A DNA stretch of 64,000 nucleotides, taken from Armatimonadota bacterium (lineage in GTDB: Bacteria > Sysuimicrobiota > Sysuimicrobiia > Sysuimicrobiales > Humicultoraceae). The translations under genes and the position numbers were made by a program. The stretch is from NCBI GenBank assembly GCA_031459855.1, contig JAVKHP010000001.1, positions 2,687,906 to 2,751,905 on the forward strand. Reading direction: 5' to 3'. This document shows positions 8,030-16,414 of this stretch, piece after piece. Within the stretch, counting starts at the first letter, position 1, and each line of letters starts with the position of its first letter. The notes beneath the pieces are model-generated. The model was not told where the DNA came from. It did not search any database and worked only from the letters and a program-made list of their open reading frames with translations.

Positions 8030-9388
8030 TCAACGCCCACCGTCCGCGGCGTCGTCCGCCCGTCCCGCCGCTGGCCCTTCCTCGCCCCACCACTGCGCCA
8101 GCCGCCGTCGGATCTCGGCTTCGAACCCATGGGGCGTGGGCTCGTAGTACCGGCGTCCCTGTAGGGCGGCGGGCCGGTAGGCCTGTCGCACGAACCCGTC
8201 CGGGGAGTCGTGCGGGTACCGGTAGTCGCGTCCGTAGCCCAGCCGCGCGGCCGCCAGCGGATGACTCGTGTCCCGGAGGTGCACGGGCACGGGGTCGGCG
8301 CGGTGCTCCTCGACATCCGCCGCCGCCGCGCCCACGGCGCGCACCACCGCATTGCTCTTGGGCGCGGTGGCGATGTAGACCGCCGCTTCGGCCATGGGCA
8401 AGCGGGCCTCGGGCAGGCCGACGTACTCGACGGCGTGCGCGGCGGCCACCGCCACCACCAGTGCCATCGGGTCGGCCAGGCCCACGTCCTCGGCGGCGTG
8501 CACGATCATCCGGCGGGCGATGACGCGGGGGTCTTCGCCCGCCGCCAGCATCCGGGCCAGCCAGTACACGGCGGCGTCGGGATCCGAGCCCCGGAGGCTC
8601 TTGATGAACGCCGAGAGCGTGTCGTAGTGCGCGTCCCCCGCGCGGTCGTACACCAGGACCGGGCCCCGGGCCGCGTCGAGCGCCGCCGGCAGCGTCACGC
8701 GGCGGCGGCCGTCGACCACCGGGGCGGCGGCCGCCGCCAGCTCCAGCGCGTTCAGCGCCACCCGCGCATCACCGTTGCTCGTCCGGACCAGGTGCGCCAG
8801 GGCCTCCGGCTCGACCTCGACGCCCAGCGGTGCCAGACCGCGCTCGTCGGTCAGCGCCCGCTCGAGGATGGTCCGGATCTCGTCGTCGGACAGCGGTTCG
8901 AGGCGCGCGACCTGCGACCGCGACACCAGGGTGGCGGTAACGTCGTGGAACGGGTTCTCGGTGGTGGCACCGATCAGGATGAGGGTCCCGTCCTCGACGT
9001 GCGGGAGCAGGACGTCCTGCTGGGCCTTGTTGAAGCGGTGGATCTCGTCGATGACGACCAGCGTCCGCTGCTGGTGAAACGCCAGGCGGTCTCGAGCCTC
9101 GCTGATGACGCGCCGGAGGTCGGCCACACCGGCGGTCACCGCGTTCACCTGCTCCACGTGCGCCCGGCTGGCGGATGCGATGAGCAGCGCGAGCGACGTC
9201 TTGCCGACCCCGGGCGGTCCCCACAGGATCAGGCTGCGGAGCTGCCCGGTCTCGATGGCCACGCGCAATGCCCGCCCCGGGCCCACCAGGTGCGTCTGGC
9301 CTACGAACTCGTCCAGCGAGCGCGGCCGCATGCGTGCGGCCAGGGGCGGCTGCGGCTGACCAGGGCGATGCGCGGCGAACACCGTCAT
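8030..9388 (-). CDS. rarA: Replication-associated recombination ATPase RarA
   Basis: AAA+ ATPase of the RarA/MgsA/WRNIP1 family, acting at stalled replication forks. The 452-residue protein has Walker A GPPGVGKT near 57, Walker B VIDEIHRFNKAQQD, sensor 1 GATTENPFHDV, and the conserved C-terminal tetramerisation region from about 240 (DTLSAFIKSLRGSDPDAAVYW). ATG at 9388 follows AGGATGG. It is transcribed in the hisS-aspS direction, downstream of the 6S-like RNA. Confidence 0.95.
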   Translation of the reverse strand: MTVFAAHRPGQPQPPLAARMRPRSLDEFVGQTHLVGPGRALRVAIETGQLRSLILWGPPGVGKTSLALLIASASRAHVEQVNAVTAGVADLRRVISEARDRLAFHQQRTLVVIDEIHRFNKAQQDVLLPHVEDGTLILIGATTENPFHDVTATLVSRSQVARLEPLSDDEIRTILERALTDERGLAPLGVEVEPEALAHLVRTSNGDARVALNALELAAAAAPVVDGRRRVTLPAALDAARGPVLVYDRAGDAHYDTLSAFIKSLRGSDPDAAVYWLARMLAAGEDPRVIARRMIVHAAEDVGLADPMALVVAVAAAHAVEYVGLPEARLPMAEAAVYIATAPKSNAVVRAVGAAAADVEEHRADPVPVHLRDTSHPLAAARLGYGRDYRYPHDSPDGFVRQAYRPAALQGRRYYEPTPHGFEAEIRRRLAQWWGEEGPAAGRADDAADGGR

Positions 9389-9420
9389 GCCAGATCCATC
9401 CTACCACGGACACCAGGAAT

Positions 9421-9450
9421 ACAGCGGGCGGCCGGACGGCCGCCCGCTGT
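9421..9450 (-). terminator. Perfect GC hairpin after the 6S-like RNA
   Basis: A perfect 13-base inverted repeat (acagcgggcggcc, loop ggac) starts just past the closing stem of the RNA at 9455-9640. It would form on either strand. There is no T run. It probably ends the small RNA or shields rarA from read-through. Confidence 0.6.
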
Positions 9451-9454
9451 CGCT

Positions 9455-9646
9455 GTTCTCCGCCGTGCCGTACGGGACGAAGCTCCCGAACCCTGCCCTC
9501 GCAGGTGGGTGCCTCCCGACCGCCTGGGCTTCAACCGGCATCACCAATGCCGCGGGCGCCACCAACGGCCGGAGTCCGGCTCCCTGTCGTTCGGTGTTGG
9601 ATCGGAGCTTATCCGACCCGCCTCGCACACGGCAGAGAACCCTGCC
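9455..9646 (-). ncRNA. ssrS: 6S RNA (SsrS-like), candidate
   Basis: The gap between aspS and rarA can fold as one long rod. The ends pair as GTTCTCTGCCGTG (9640-9628) with CACGGCGGAGAAC (9467-9455), 13 pairs with one G-U. The predicted length of about 190 bases is typical of 6S RNA. The apical part carries TTGGTGATGCC and GAAGCC, close to the TTGGTGAGCATGC...GAAGCC of enteric 6S RNA. It has its own promoter (TTGCGA-N17-TACGAT). In Bacillus the 6S-1 gene sits in the same aspS-rarA neighbourhood. The family binds and inhibits housekeeping RNA polymerase holoenzyme. Not confirmed by a covariance search. Confidence 0.72.
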
Positions 9647-9652
9647 ACGGGT

Positions 9653-9681
9653 ATCGTAGCACGGAGGCCGCGCTCTCGCAA
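9653..9681 (-). promoter_or_regulatory. Promoter of the 6S-like RNA
   Basis: On the minus strand TTGCGA (9681-9676), a 17-base spacer and TACGAT (9658-9653). The expected start lies near 9646, a few bases before the closing stem of the RNA. Confidence 0.6.
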
Positions 9682-9838
9682 CGACCGCGGCTGTGCAGCC
9701 ATGCAGCGGCGGTGGCACCCGGGCGGCGATCGCCGGCCGGGTGGATGGAAACCCGCGCGCCCGCGTCGTGCGGTCGTCGTCTCGGCCGGGCCGCCGGTGC
9801 CCGCCCGGCGGGAGCGCCCATGGCCCGAACGCAGCCGG
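9682..9838. other. aspS 3' flank, no gene seen
   Basis: GC-rich sequence between the aspS stop and the 6S promoter. Several small inverted repeats of GGC/GCC could act in termination, but none is convincing, and no coding frame is supported. Confidence 0.4.
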
Positions 9839-11614
9839 TCAGCCGCCGTCTACCACCCGCAGGTGGAGCTCCTCCAGCAGCGCGGCGTCGACCGGGCTGG
9901 GCGCGCCCGTCAGCAGGTCCACAGCGCTTGCGGTCTTGGGGAAGGCGATCACCTCCCTGATGCTGGACTCACCGGCCAGCACCATGACGAACCGGTCCAG
10001 CCCGAACGCGATCCCGCCGTGGGGCGGCGCCCCGTACTGGAGGGCGTCCAGCAGGAACCCGAACCGGGCCCGCGCCTGCTCCGCGGAGATCCCGAGCAGG
10101 GCGAAGAGCTGCTCCTGGAGCGCCCGCTCATGGATGCGGATGCTCCCGCCCGCGATCTCGAACCCGTTGAGCACCAGGTCGTGGGCCTTGGCCCGGGCAC
10201 GCTCCGGCGCGCTCTCCAAAAGCGGCCGATCCTCGTCCAGGGGCGCCGTGAAGGGATGGTGGACCGCGACGTAGCGGCGTTCCTCGGGGCTGTACTCAAG
10301 GAGCGGAAACTCGACGATCCAGACGAACCGGAAGTCCGTGGGAGCCGGCCTCCAACCGCCGCGTTCGGCCGCCAGCAGGCGCAGTTTGCCCAGCGCCGCG
10401 GCGACGGCCGGCTCCGGGCCCGCAGCCAGGACCACGAGGTCCCCGTCCCCTGCACCCAGGCGCGCCCGGAGCGCGTCGAGTTCGCCAGGGGTCAACTGGC
10501 GCGCCAGCGGGCCTCTGGGTCCTGCAGGGCCCAGGGCGATCGTCGCCAGCCCGCTCAGGCCGGCGGCGGTGGCCACCTGCGCCCAGGCCTCCGCCTCGCG
10601 CCGCCCCAGCCCCGCAAGCCCCGGTGCTCGCAGGCCCCGCAGCACGCCCCCGGCGGCGACCGCCGCTCGGAACCGCTCCACGCTGCCGGCGGCTGCCAGA
10701 TCGGTCAGCTCGGTGATCTCCAGCGCCACGCGCAGATCGGGCTTGTCGGTCCCGTAGCGGCGGATCGCGTCGGCGTAGGACAGGCGTGGGAAGGGCCGCG
10801 GCACCCGAACGCCGGTCGCGTCCTCGACGACCGCCGCCACCATCTCCTCGGTGACGGTCAGCACGTCGTCCTGGGAGACGAAGCTCATCTCGAGGTCGAT
10901 CTGGGTGAACTCGGGCTGCCGGTCGGCCCGCAGGTCCTCGTCGCGGAAACACCGGACGATCTGGAAGTAACGGTCGACGCCCGCGACCATCAGCAGCTGC
11001 TTGAACAGTTGCGGCGACTGTGGCAGGGCGTAGAAACAGCCCCGGTGCAGCCTGCTGGGCACGAGGAAGTCCCGTGCGCCCTCGGGCGTGCTGCGGATCA
11101 GCATCGGCGTCTCGACCTCCAAAAACCCGAGGCGGTCCAGCACCCGCCGCGTGGCCAGGGCCACCCGATGGCGCAGCACGAGGTTCCGGTACATGCGCGG
11201 CCGGCGCAGGTCCAGGAACCGGTAGCGCAGCCGCAGCGCCTCGTCCACGGCCCCGTCCTCGCCGGGCGCGAACGGCGGGACGAGCGAGGGTGCCAGGATC
11301 TGCAGCCGCCGGGCACGCACCTCCACCTCGCCCGTGGCCAGTCGGGGATTCTCGGTGCCCGCGGGACGACGCACGACAGCGCCCTCGACGCCGACGACGT
11401 ACTCGGCGCGCACGGCGTCGGCGACGGCGCCCGCCTCGGGCGCGGCCTGCGGGTCCACCACGACCTGCACGATCCCCTCCCGATCCCGCAGGTCCAGAAA
11501 GACCAGCCCGCCCAGATCGCGGCGCCGGTGCACCCATCCGGCCAGCCGCACCTGCTGCCCGGCATGGGCCGGCCGGAGCTCGCCGCACATGTGCGACCGC
11601 AGCGCTGTCCTCAC
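9839..11614 (-). CDS. aspS: Aspartyl-tRNA synthetase, bacterial type
   Basis: A 591-residue class IIb synthetase with N-terminal OB domain (GWVHRRRDLGGLVFLDLRD near 28). Motif 2 reads RCFRDEDLRADRQPEFTQID and the GAD insertion spans about 285-420. Motif 3 is GGIAFGLDRFVMVLAG. Size and insertion fit the bacterial form. GTG at 11614 overlaps the hisS stop as GTGA, with GGAGGT six to seven bases upstream; the ATG at 11590 is a weaker choice. It is co-transcribed with hisS under the T-box. With a dedicated asnS present, it need not charge tRNA-Asn. Confidence 0.95.
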   Translation of the reverse strand: MRTALRSHMCGELRPAHAGQQVRLAGWVHRRRDLGGLVFLDLRDREGIVQVVVDPQAAPEAGAVADAVRAEYVVGVEGAVVRRPAGTENPRLATGEVEVRARRLQILAPSLVPPFAPGEDGAVDEALRLRYRFLDLRRPRMYRNLVLRHRVALATRRVLDRLGFLEVETPMLIRSTPEGARDFLVPSRLHRGCFYALPQSPQLFKQLLMVAGVDRYFQIVRCFRDEDLRADRQPEFTQIDLEMSFVSQDDVLTVTEEMVAAVVEDATGVRVPRPFPRLSYADAIRRYGTDKPDLRVALEITELTDLAAAGSVERFRAAVAAGGVLRGLRAPGLAGLGRREAEAWAQVATAAGLSGLATIALGPAGPRGPLARQLTPGELDALRARLGAGDGDLVVLAAGPEPAVAAALGKLRLLAAERGGWRPAPTDFRFVWIVEFPLLEYSPEERRYVAVHHPFTAPLDEDRPLLESAPERARAKAHDLVLNGFEIAGGSIRIHERALQEQLFALLGISAEQARARFGFLLDALQYGAPPHGGIAFGLDRFVMVLAGESSIREVIAFPKTASAVDLLTGAPSPVDAALLEELHLRVVDGG

Positions 11615-12891
11615 CGCGTGACCTCCTCGTCGAGCCGGGCGTGCAGCAACGCTGGCAGCGCGTCGCGCGCCACGGTCTCCTGCTGTCCTGTGGCCATGGT
11701 GCGCACCGTTACGGTCCCGGCGGCCAGCTCGGCGTCGCCCAGGATCACGGCGACGCGGGCGCCCAGGCGGTGGGCGTGGCGCATCTGGGCCCGGACGTCG
11801 CGCCCCAGGAGGTCGACCTCGACCCGCCGCCCTGCCGCCCGGAGCTCGTCGGCCAGCCGGAGCCCCGCCGGCCGCGCCGTCTCCCCGATCGTGACCACCA
11901 TGATCTCGACGCCAGGAGCCGGCGCCGGGAGGAGCTCCTCCTGCTCCAGGACCAGCAGCAGCCGATCGAGGCCCAGGCCGAAGCCCACGCCGGGCGTGGG
12001 CGTCCCGCCGAGCTGCTCGGCCAGCCCGTCGTAGCGGCCGCCCCCGAACACCGCGTTCTGCGCTCCCAACCGCCCCGAGTACACCTCGAAGGCGGTACGG
12101 GTGTAGTAGTCCATGCCCCGGACGATGAACCGGTCGAGCACGTAGGGAATGCCCAGGGTCTCCAGGTAGGTGCGGACCGCCGCGAAGTGCGCGGCGCACG
12201 GCGCGCAGAGCAGGTCGAAGATGGCCGGTGCGCCGGCGGCGACCCGCCGACACCGGTCCTGCTTGCACTCCAACAGCCGCAACGGCTGGTGGGCGAAACG
12301 CCGCTGACAGTCTGCGCACAGCGCGTCCAGGTGCGGCCGGAAGTACGCCCGCAGCGCCTCCAGGTAGCGTGGCCGGCAGGCGGCATCGCCCACGCTGTTG
12401 AGCCGTACCTCCACGTGCGCCAGCCCCAGCGCCTGCAGGAACCGCACGGGCAGGGTGAGGACCTCGGCGTCCGCCGCGGGGTCGGGGCTGCCGATGATCT
12501 CGGCACCGAACTGCGTGTGCTGGCGGTAGCGTCCCTTCTGCGGCCGGTCGTACCGGAACATGCTGGCCACGTAGTACAGCTTCAGCGGCTGCGGCCACTG
12601 CCGCAGGCCATGCTCGAGGACGGCGCGCACGACGGCCGCGGTGCCTTCGGGCCGCAGGCTGAGCGACCGCCCGCTGCGGTCGGCGAAGGTGTACATCTCC
12701 TTCTCGACGATATCGGTGGCCTCGCCCACGGTGCGCTGGAAGACTTCGGTGTGTTCTACCACCGGCGTGCGGATCTCCCGGAACCCGTAGCGGGCGGCGA
12801 ACTCGTGCACGCGCGCCTCCAGGACCTGCCACCGCTCGACCTCGCCCGGCAGGACGTCCCGCATGCCACGCGGCGCCTGCATCTCCGCCAC
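11611..12891 (-). CDS. hisS: Histidyl-tRNA synthetase
   Basis: A 426-residue class II synthetase. It begins MQAPRGMRDVLP after a short VAE lead, then EGTAAVVRAVLE (motif 1 region), FRYDRPQKGRYRQHTQFGAE (motif 2), the His-specific RGMDYYTRTAFEVY, and motif 3 GFGLGLDRLLL. A C-terminal anticodon-binding domain follows (about 320-426). GTG at 12891 has GGGGAGG seven bases upstream. It is the first gene after the T-box and is linked to aspS by a 4-base overlap. Confidence 0.95.
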   Translation of the reverse strand: MAEMQAPRGMRDVLPGEVERWQVLEARVHEFAARYGFREIRTPVVEHTEVFQRTVGEATDIVEKEMYTFADRSGRSLSLRPEGTAAVVRAVLEHGLRQWPQPLKLYYVASMFRYDRPQKGRYRQHTQFGAEIIGSPDPAADAEVLTLPVRFLQALGLAHVEVRLNSVGDAACRPRYLEALRAYFRPHLDALCADCQRRFAHQPLRLLECKQDRCRRVAAGAPAIFDLLCAPCAAHFAAVRTYLETLGIPYVLDRFIVRGMDYYTRTAFEVYSGRLGAQNAVFGGGRYDGLAEQLGGTPTPGVGFGLGLDRLLLVLEQEELLPAPAPGVEIMVVTIGETARPAGLRLADELRAAGRRVEVDLLGRDVRAQMRHAHRLGARVAVILGDAELAAGTVTVRTMATGQQETVARDALPALLHARLDEEVTR

Positions 12892-12926
12892 GGTGCTGCC
12901 TCCCCTCGTCTCGCGTCCAAACACGA

Positions 12927-12959
12927 GCGCGCTCCCGCCCCACAGGGGCGAGAGCGCGC
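12927..12959 (-). terminator. T-box terminator hairpin
   Basis: Arms 12959-12945 and 12941-12927 give a 15-base stem with one mismatch and a three-base loop. The minus-strand sequence beyond it is TCGTGTTTGG, a weak U tract. It would be mutually exclusive with the T-box antiterminator at 12979-12966. Confidence 0.75.
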
Positions 12960-13198
12960 GGCTCCCGCGGTGCCACCCTGCTTGCCAGCCCGGGCCCGTC
13001 CGGGCCCGGGCTGGCCCCTCGCTCGCGATCACGGGCGAACCCGGACGCGCACCCGGTCAGGCGGCGTCGGCTCCGGAGCCGTCGTTCGATCCCGGGAGAC
13101 CTGGAGGCGCTTCCAGCCCGCGGCACGGGCGCCTCCTCTCTGCAGGGCGCCGGGACCTACTCCGCTCCCTCGTCGCCGGTGCGACGAAACCGGCTCCT
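12927..13198 (-). promoter_or_regulatory. T-box leader of hisS-aspS
   Basis: A tRNA-sensing transcription attenuator. Reading the minus strand, AGTAGGT (from 13161, box I/loop E) is followed by AGAGAGG, a distal stem I region with GGCTGGAAG, and GAA at 13087-13085. The near-invariant T-box AGGGTGGCACCGCG lies at 12979-12966. A terminator hairpin follows at 12959-12927, ending in TCGTGTTT. A candidate specifier after the GAA is GAC at 13083-13081, an Asp codon, which would suit the second gene of the operon. The specifier is an inference; the T-box and terminator are seen directly. Confidence 0.85.
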
Positions 13199-13229
13199 AT
13201 TGTAGCAGTGCGGGCCCGCTGCCGGTCAA
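13199..13229 (-). promoter_or_regulatory. Promoter of the hisS-aspS operon
   Basis: TTGACC (13229-13224), a 19-base spacer and TACAAT (13204-13199) on the minus strand. It starts transcription at the 5' edge of the T-box leader. Confidence 0.6.
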
Positions 13230-13304
13230 CGGCATCAGCGGCTCCCGCGCGCGGTTGTCCACCGAGTTTGACTGTTCCGGACGGCTGGGTCTTGACTCAG
13301 GCCA

Positions 13305-15932
13305 CTAGGCGCCGCTCTGGTGCGCGGATGATGGCACGATCAACCCTCTGCGCGCCGCCTCCCGGACGGCCTCGGCTCGCGTCCGCGCCCCCAATTTCGA
13401 CAGCACGGCCGAGACGTGGTGCTCGACGGTCTTGGGCGACAGGTGGAGCCGGTCAGCGATTTTGGCGTAGGGCAGCCCCTCGGCCAGCAGGTCCAGGACT
13501 TCCGCTTCGCGCGCGGTCAGCCCGGCGGGGTGTGCGCGTGTCGTGGGCCGCGGCCCGCGTGGAATGCTGCCTGCACCTATCTCCCGCAGCCTGCGCGCCG
13601 TCACCGCCGCCATCGGTCGCGCGCCCAACCGCTCGTACGTCAGGAGTGCCTGCCGCAGGGCATCCTCGTCGTCCCCCTCCGCCAGCGCCCGCGCCGTCTC
13701 GTACGGGCATCCCAGGCGCTCCCACTCGGCCGCGGCCTCGCGCCAGCGCCCGGCGATCTGCAGCGCGAACGGGGCCGCGAGCCACTCGGGGGCCTCGAAT
13801 CGGTCGCCGGCCCGCCAGCGCCAGTATGCGAGCTCGCCGGTGAACCACGGGTGCGCGCGGCTCATGGCCAGGTCGTAGGCGGCGCGCGCCTCCTCTGCGG
13901 CCCTGCCTAAATCCCCTGCCAGCCACGCCGCTTCGGCCCGGGCCGCCCGCGCCGGCGCAACCCGCTGCAGCGTCCCGGTCCGGGAGGCCAGCGCCAGGGC
14001 TTCATCCAGCGCGTCGCGGGCAGCATCGCCACGGCGCGCGTGGAGCCGGCCGAGCGCCACCAGCGCCATGATCCGGCTCGTCGTCGCGGTGCCCGGCCGG
14101 GTCAGCACCGCCGCGGCCTCCGCCGCCGCAGGCTCCCACCGCCCGCGGTAGAGATCGACCAGCGACTTCCACGCCATCATGTACGAGCGCGAGGTGTCGA
14201 GGTCGCGCTCCGCGCAGTACGCGATCCCCGCCGTGAGGTAGTGGTCCGCGTTGCGGACGTCGTAGACCTCGCCCAGCGCACTGCCCAGGTTCCAGTACGC
14301 CCACGCGACCAGGTGGTCGAAGCCACGGTCCCGCGCAAGGGTGAGACTGCGTTCGAGGAATGCCCGCCCCTCCTCCAGACGTCCCAGCAGGATCACCGCC
14401 GCGCCGAGAAAGTTGTAGGCCATCGCCAGCGACTCCACGTCGTCGAACTGCTGCGCCAGCTCGACCGCCCGCTCGCTGAACGCGATCGCTTCGGGATTCC
14501 GGCGGTCCATCATGAGGAGCATCGCCCGCGTTCGGTAGGCGGCGGCGAGGTGCGCCGACGGCGGCCCCGCCTCGAGGATCTCGAGGGCCACCAGGCTCGC
14601 CTGCTCCGCCTCGGCGTTGCGTCCGTCCCGCACGTAGGTCCGCGCCAGCCGGAGCAGAGCCACGGCCTCTCGACCGCAGTCGCCCTCTTCGCGCCAGATG
14701 CGGACCGCCTCGGTGTCGGCGGCGATCGACTCCGAGAGCCGTTCCGTGATCCAGCACTGTTCCGCATAGGCTTCGAGAAGCTCAGCATGACGCTGCGGCG
14801 AGAGCGCCGCCGAAAACCGTAGGGCGCGCTCGAACTGCGCGGCGGCCTCCCGGTGCGCACCGAGCGACGCAGCACGGCGCCCGGCCTCCGGTGCGAACGC
14901 CAGGACCGCGTCCGCGTCGCCCGCGGCCTCCGCGTGGTGTGCCAGCCTGACCGGGTCCTGGGCCGCCAGCGACGACGCTCGCAGCGCCGCCAGCACCGCG
15001 CGGTGCAGGGTCAGTGCCCGCTGCGGGGAGAGCGCCGTCAAGAATGCGTCTCGCGCCAGCTCGTGCCGGAAGGTCAGCGACCCCTCCTCGGAGCGCAGCA
15101 TCCCCCGCGACAGGCACTCGTCTACGGCCTCGGGAGGGTGATGCCCGATCGCCTCGAGCAGCCACGGTTCGATCCGGGGTCCTGCCACCGCGCACACGTC
15201 CAGCACCGCGCGGGCATCCGGCGACAGCCGCGCCGCGCGCGCGAGCACCGCGTCTCGAACCGTCACAGGAATCTCCGTGCCGCCGCTGTCCAGGATTTCC
15301 GTCAGGAAGAACGGGTTGCCCCCAGTACGCCGGTGGAGGGCCGCCGCGTCCAGCCCGCTGCCTTCCGCCAGCACCCGCACCGCCGCTTCCGTCAGCGGCG
15401 GCAGCGTCATCCGGTGCACGCCTTCGGCGGTCGCGAGGTCGCCCAAAAGGATTCGCAGGGGGTGGTCGGGGCCCACCTCGTCGTCACGGTACGTGGCGAT
15501 GGCCAGCGCGCGGGTGCTGGCGATGCGCCGGCCGGCGAAGCGGACGAAGTCGAGCGTGGCCTCGTCCGCCCAGTGCAGGTCCTCCAGTACCAGAAGCGCG
15601 GGCTTCGGGCGGGCGCTCAACCCGTCGAGCAGCAGCCGGAATGTCTGCACCCGACGCTCTCCGGTCTCCAGCAGCTGCGCCGCACCCCCGTCGAGGGCCT
15701 GGGCGATCTCGAGGACGGGGCCCAGCGCACTGGGGGTGGACAGCGGCTCGCACCGGCCCCACGCGATCCGCGCCCTCTCCCGCATGATGTCGCAGAACAG
15801 GCGGGCCAGCGAGGTCTTCCCCACTCCGGCCTCGCCGCCGACGAACACCAGCGCGCCCCGGCCGCGCTGCGCCTCGTCCAGCCGCGCCGTGAGCCCCTGC
15901 AGGTAGGTGCCGCGTTCGAGCAGCCTGGCCAT
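13305..15932 (-). CDS. LAL-type LuxR-family ATPase regulator
   Basis: An 875-residue large ATP-binding LuxR regulator. Walker A GGEAGVGKTS lies near 32, the Walker B region reads ALLVLEDLHWADEATL (about 115), followed by a winged-helix region and a long run of TPR-like helices (about 330-720). The C-terminal LuxR helix-turn-helix is LTAREAEVLDLLAEGLPYAKIADRLHL-type at about 808-868. Family members (MalT-like) bind an inducer and ATP, then activate nearby promoters. ATG at 15932 has a modest GGGTGAG. It is divergent from a DUF4242/secreted-protein pair across a 199-base gap with palindromes, its likely target. Confidence 0.88.
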   Translation of the reverse strand: MARLLERGTYLQGLTARLDEAQRGRGALVFVGGEAGVGKTSLARLFCDIMRERARIAWGRCEPLSTPSALGPVLEIAQALDGGAAQLLETGERRVQTFRLLLDGLSARPKPALLVLEDLHWADEATLDFVRFAGRRIASTRALAIATYRDDEVGPDHPLRILLGDLATAEGVHRMTLPPLTEAAVRVLAEGSGLDAAALHRRTGGNPFFLTEILDSGGTEIPVTVRDAVLARAARLSPDARAVLDVCAVAGPRIEPWLLEAIGHHPPEAVDECLSRGMLRSEEGSLTFRHELARDAFLTALSPQRALTLHRAVLAALRASSLAAQDPVRLAHHAEAAGDADAVLAFAPEAGRRAASLGAHREAAAQFERALRFSAALSPQRHAELLEAYAEQCWITERLSESIAADTEAVRIWREEGDCGREAVALLRLARTYVRDGRNAEAEQASLVALEILEAGPPSAHLAAAYRTRAMLLMMDRRNPEAIAFSERAVELAQQFDDVESLAMAYNFLGAAVILLGRLEEGRAFLERSLTLARDRGFDHLVAWAYWNLGSALGEVYDVRNADHYLTAGIAYCAERDLDTSRSYMMAWKSLVDLYRGRWEPAAAEAAAVLTRPGTATTSRIMALVALGRLHARRGDAARDALDEALALASRTGTLQRVAPARAARAEAAWLAGDLGRAAEEARAAYDLAMSRAHPWFTGELAYWRWRAGDRFEAPEWLAAPFALQIAGRWREAAAEWERLGCPYETARALAEGDDEDALRQALLTYERLGARPMAAVTARRLREIGAGSIPRGPRPTTRAHPAGLTAREAEVLDLLAEGLPYAKIADRLHLSPKTVEHHVSAVLSKLGARTRAEAVREAARRGLIVPSSAHQSGA

Positions 15933-16024
15933 TGACTCACCCTACGCCCGGCGCGTGACTTCTGTAGTGCGGCGGGAGGCTCCTCCACCCTACAGGGACG
16001 TGGGGCCCCCCGAGCCGTCCGCAA

Positions 16025-16062
16025 GATGGGGATCCCATCCTCCCAAGATAGGGGATCTCCCC
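16025..16062. promoter_or_regulatory. Paired GGGGATC palindromes in the divergent gap
   Basis: Two related dyads: gatgggGATcccatc (16025-16039, perfect arms) and ggggatctcccc (16051-16062, near perfect). Both hold GGGGATCYC and are centred 24-25 bases apart, about two helical turns. They are candidate operators for the divergent LuxR-type regulator; that link is inference. Confidence 0.4.
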
Positions 16063-16131
16063 GATGAGCCGGTGCCGCGGCCCGTGCCATCATCCACTCG
16101 ACCGGCCGGGACACTGCCAGGAGGTGAGCCA

Positions 16132-16404
16132 ATGCCCCGATACCTCGTCGAGAGAACCTTCGGTGACGGCCTCCGGATCCCGGTGACCGAAGAAGGCACC
16201 GCGGCCTGCCTGCACGTGGTGGACCGCAACGCCGACCTCGGCGTCACCTGGATCCACTCCTACGTCACCGACGACAAGAGCAAGACTTTCTGCATCTATG
16301 ACGGCCCCCATCCGGAGGCGATCCGCCGCGCCGCCGAGCGCAACGGGCTGCCGGTGGACCGCATCACGCGGGTGACCGTCCTCGACCCCTACTTCTATCG
16401 ATAG
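16132..16404 (+). CDS. DUF4242 / SCO4226-like nickel-binding family protein
   Basis: A 90-residue ferredoxin-like small protein. It begins MPRYLVERTF and holds the family pattern VTWIHSYVTDDKSKTFCIYDGPHPEAI-type core (about 43-68), then NGLPVDRITRV. Relatives such as SCO4226 bind nickel in a dimer; the physiological role is unclear. ATG at 16132 follows AGGAGGTGA by about six bases. It is the first gene of a two-gene plus-strand unit opposite the LAL regulator. Confidence 0.85.
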   Translation: MPRYLVERTFGDGLRIPVTEEGTAACLHVVDRNADLGVTWIHSYVTDDKSKTFCIYDGPHPEAIRRAAERNGLPVDRITRVTVLDPYFYR

Positions 16405-16414
16405 GAGGAGAGCC

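Noticed and set aside
8210-12034. Very long plus-strand open frame opposite rarA, the 6S-like RNA, aspS and hisS
   Set aside because: High GC keeps antisense frames open. The translation is Arg/Gly/His-rich without motifs, and the minus-strand genes are certain.
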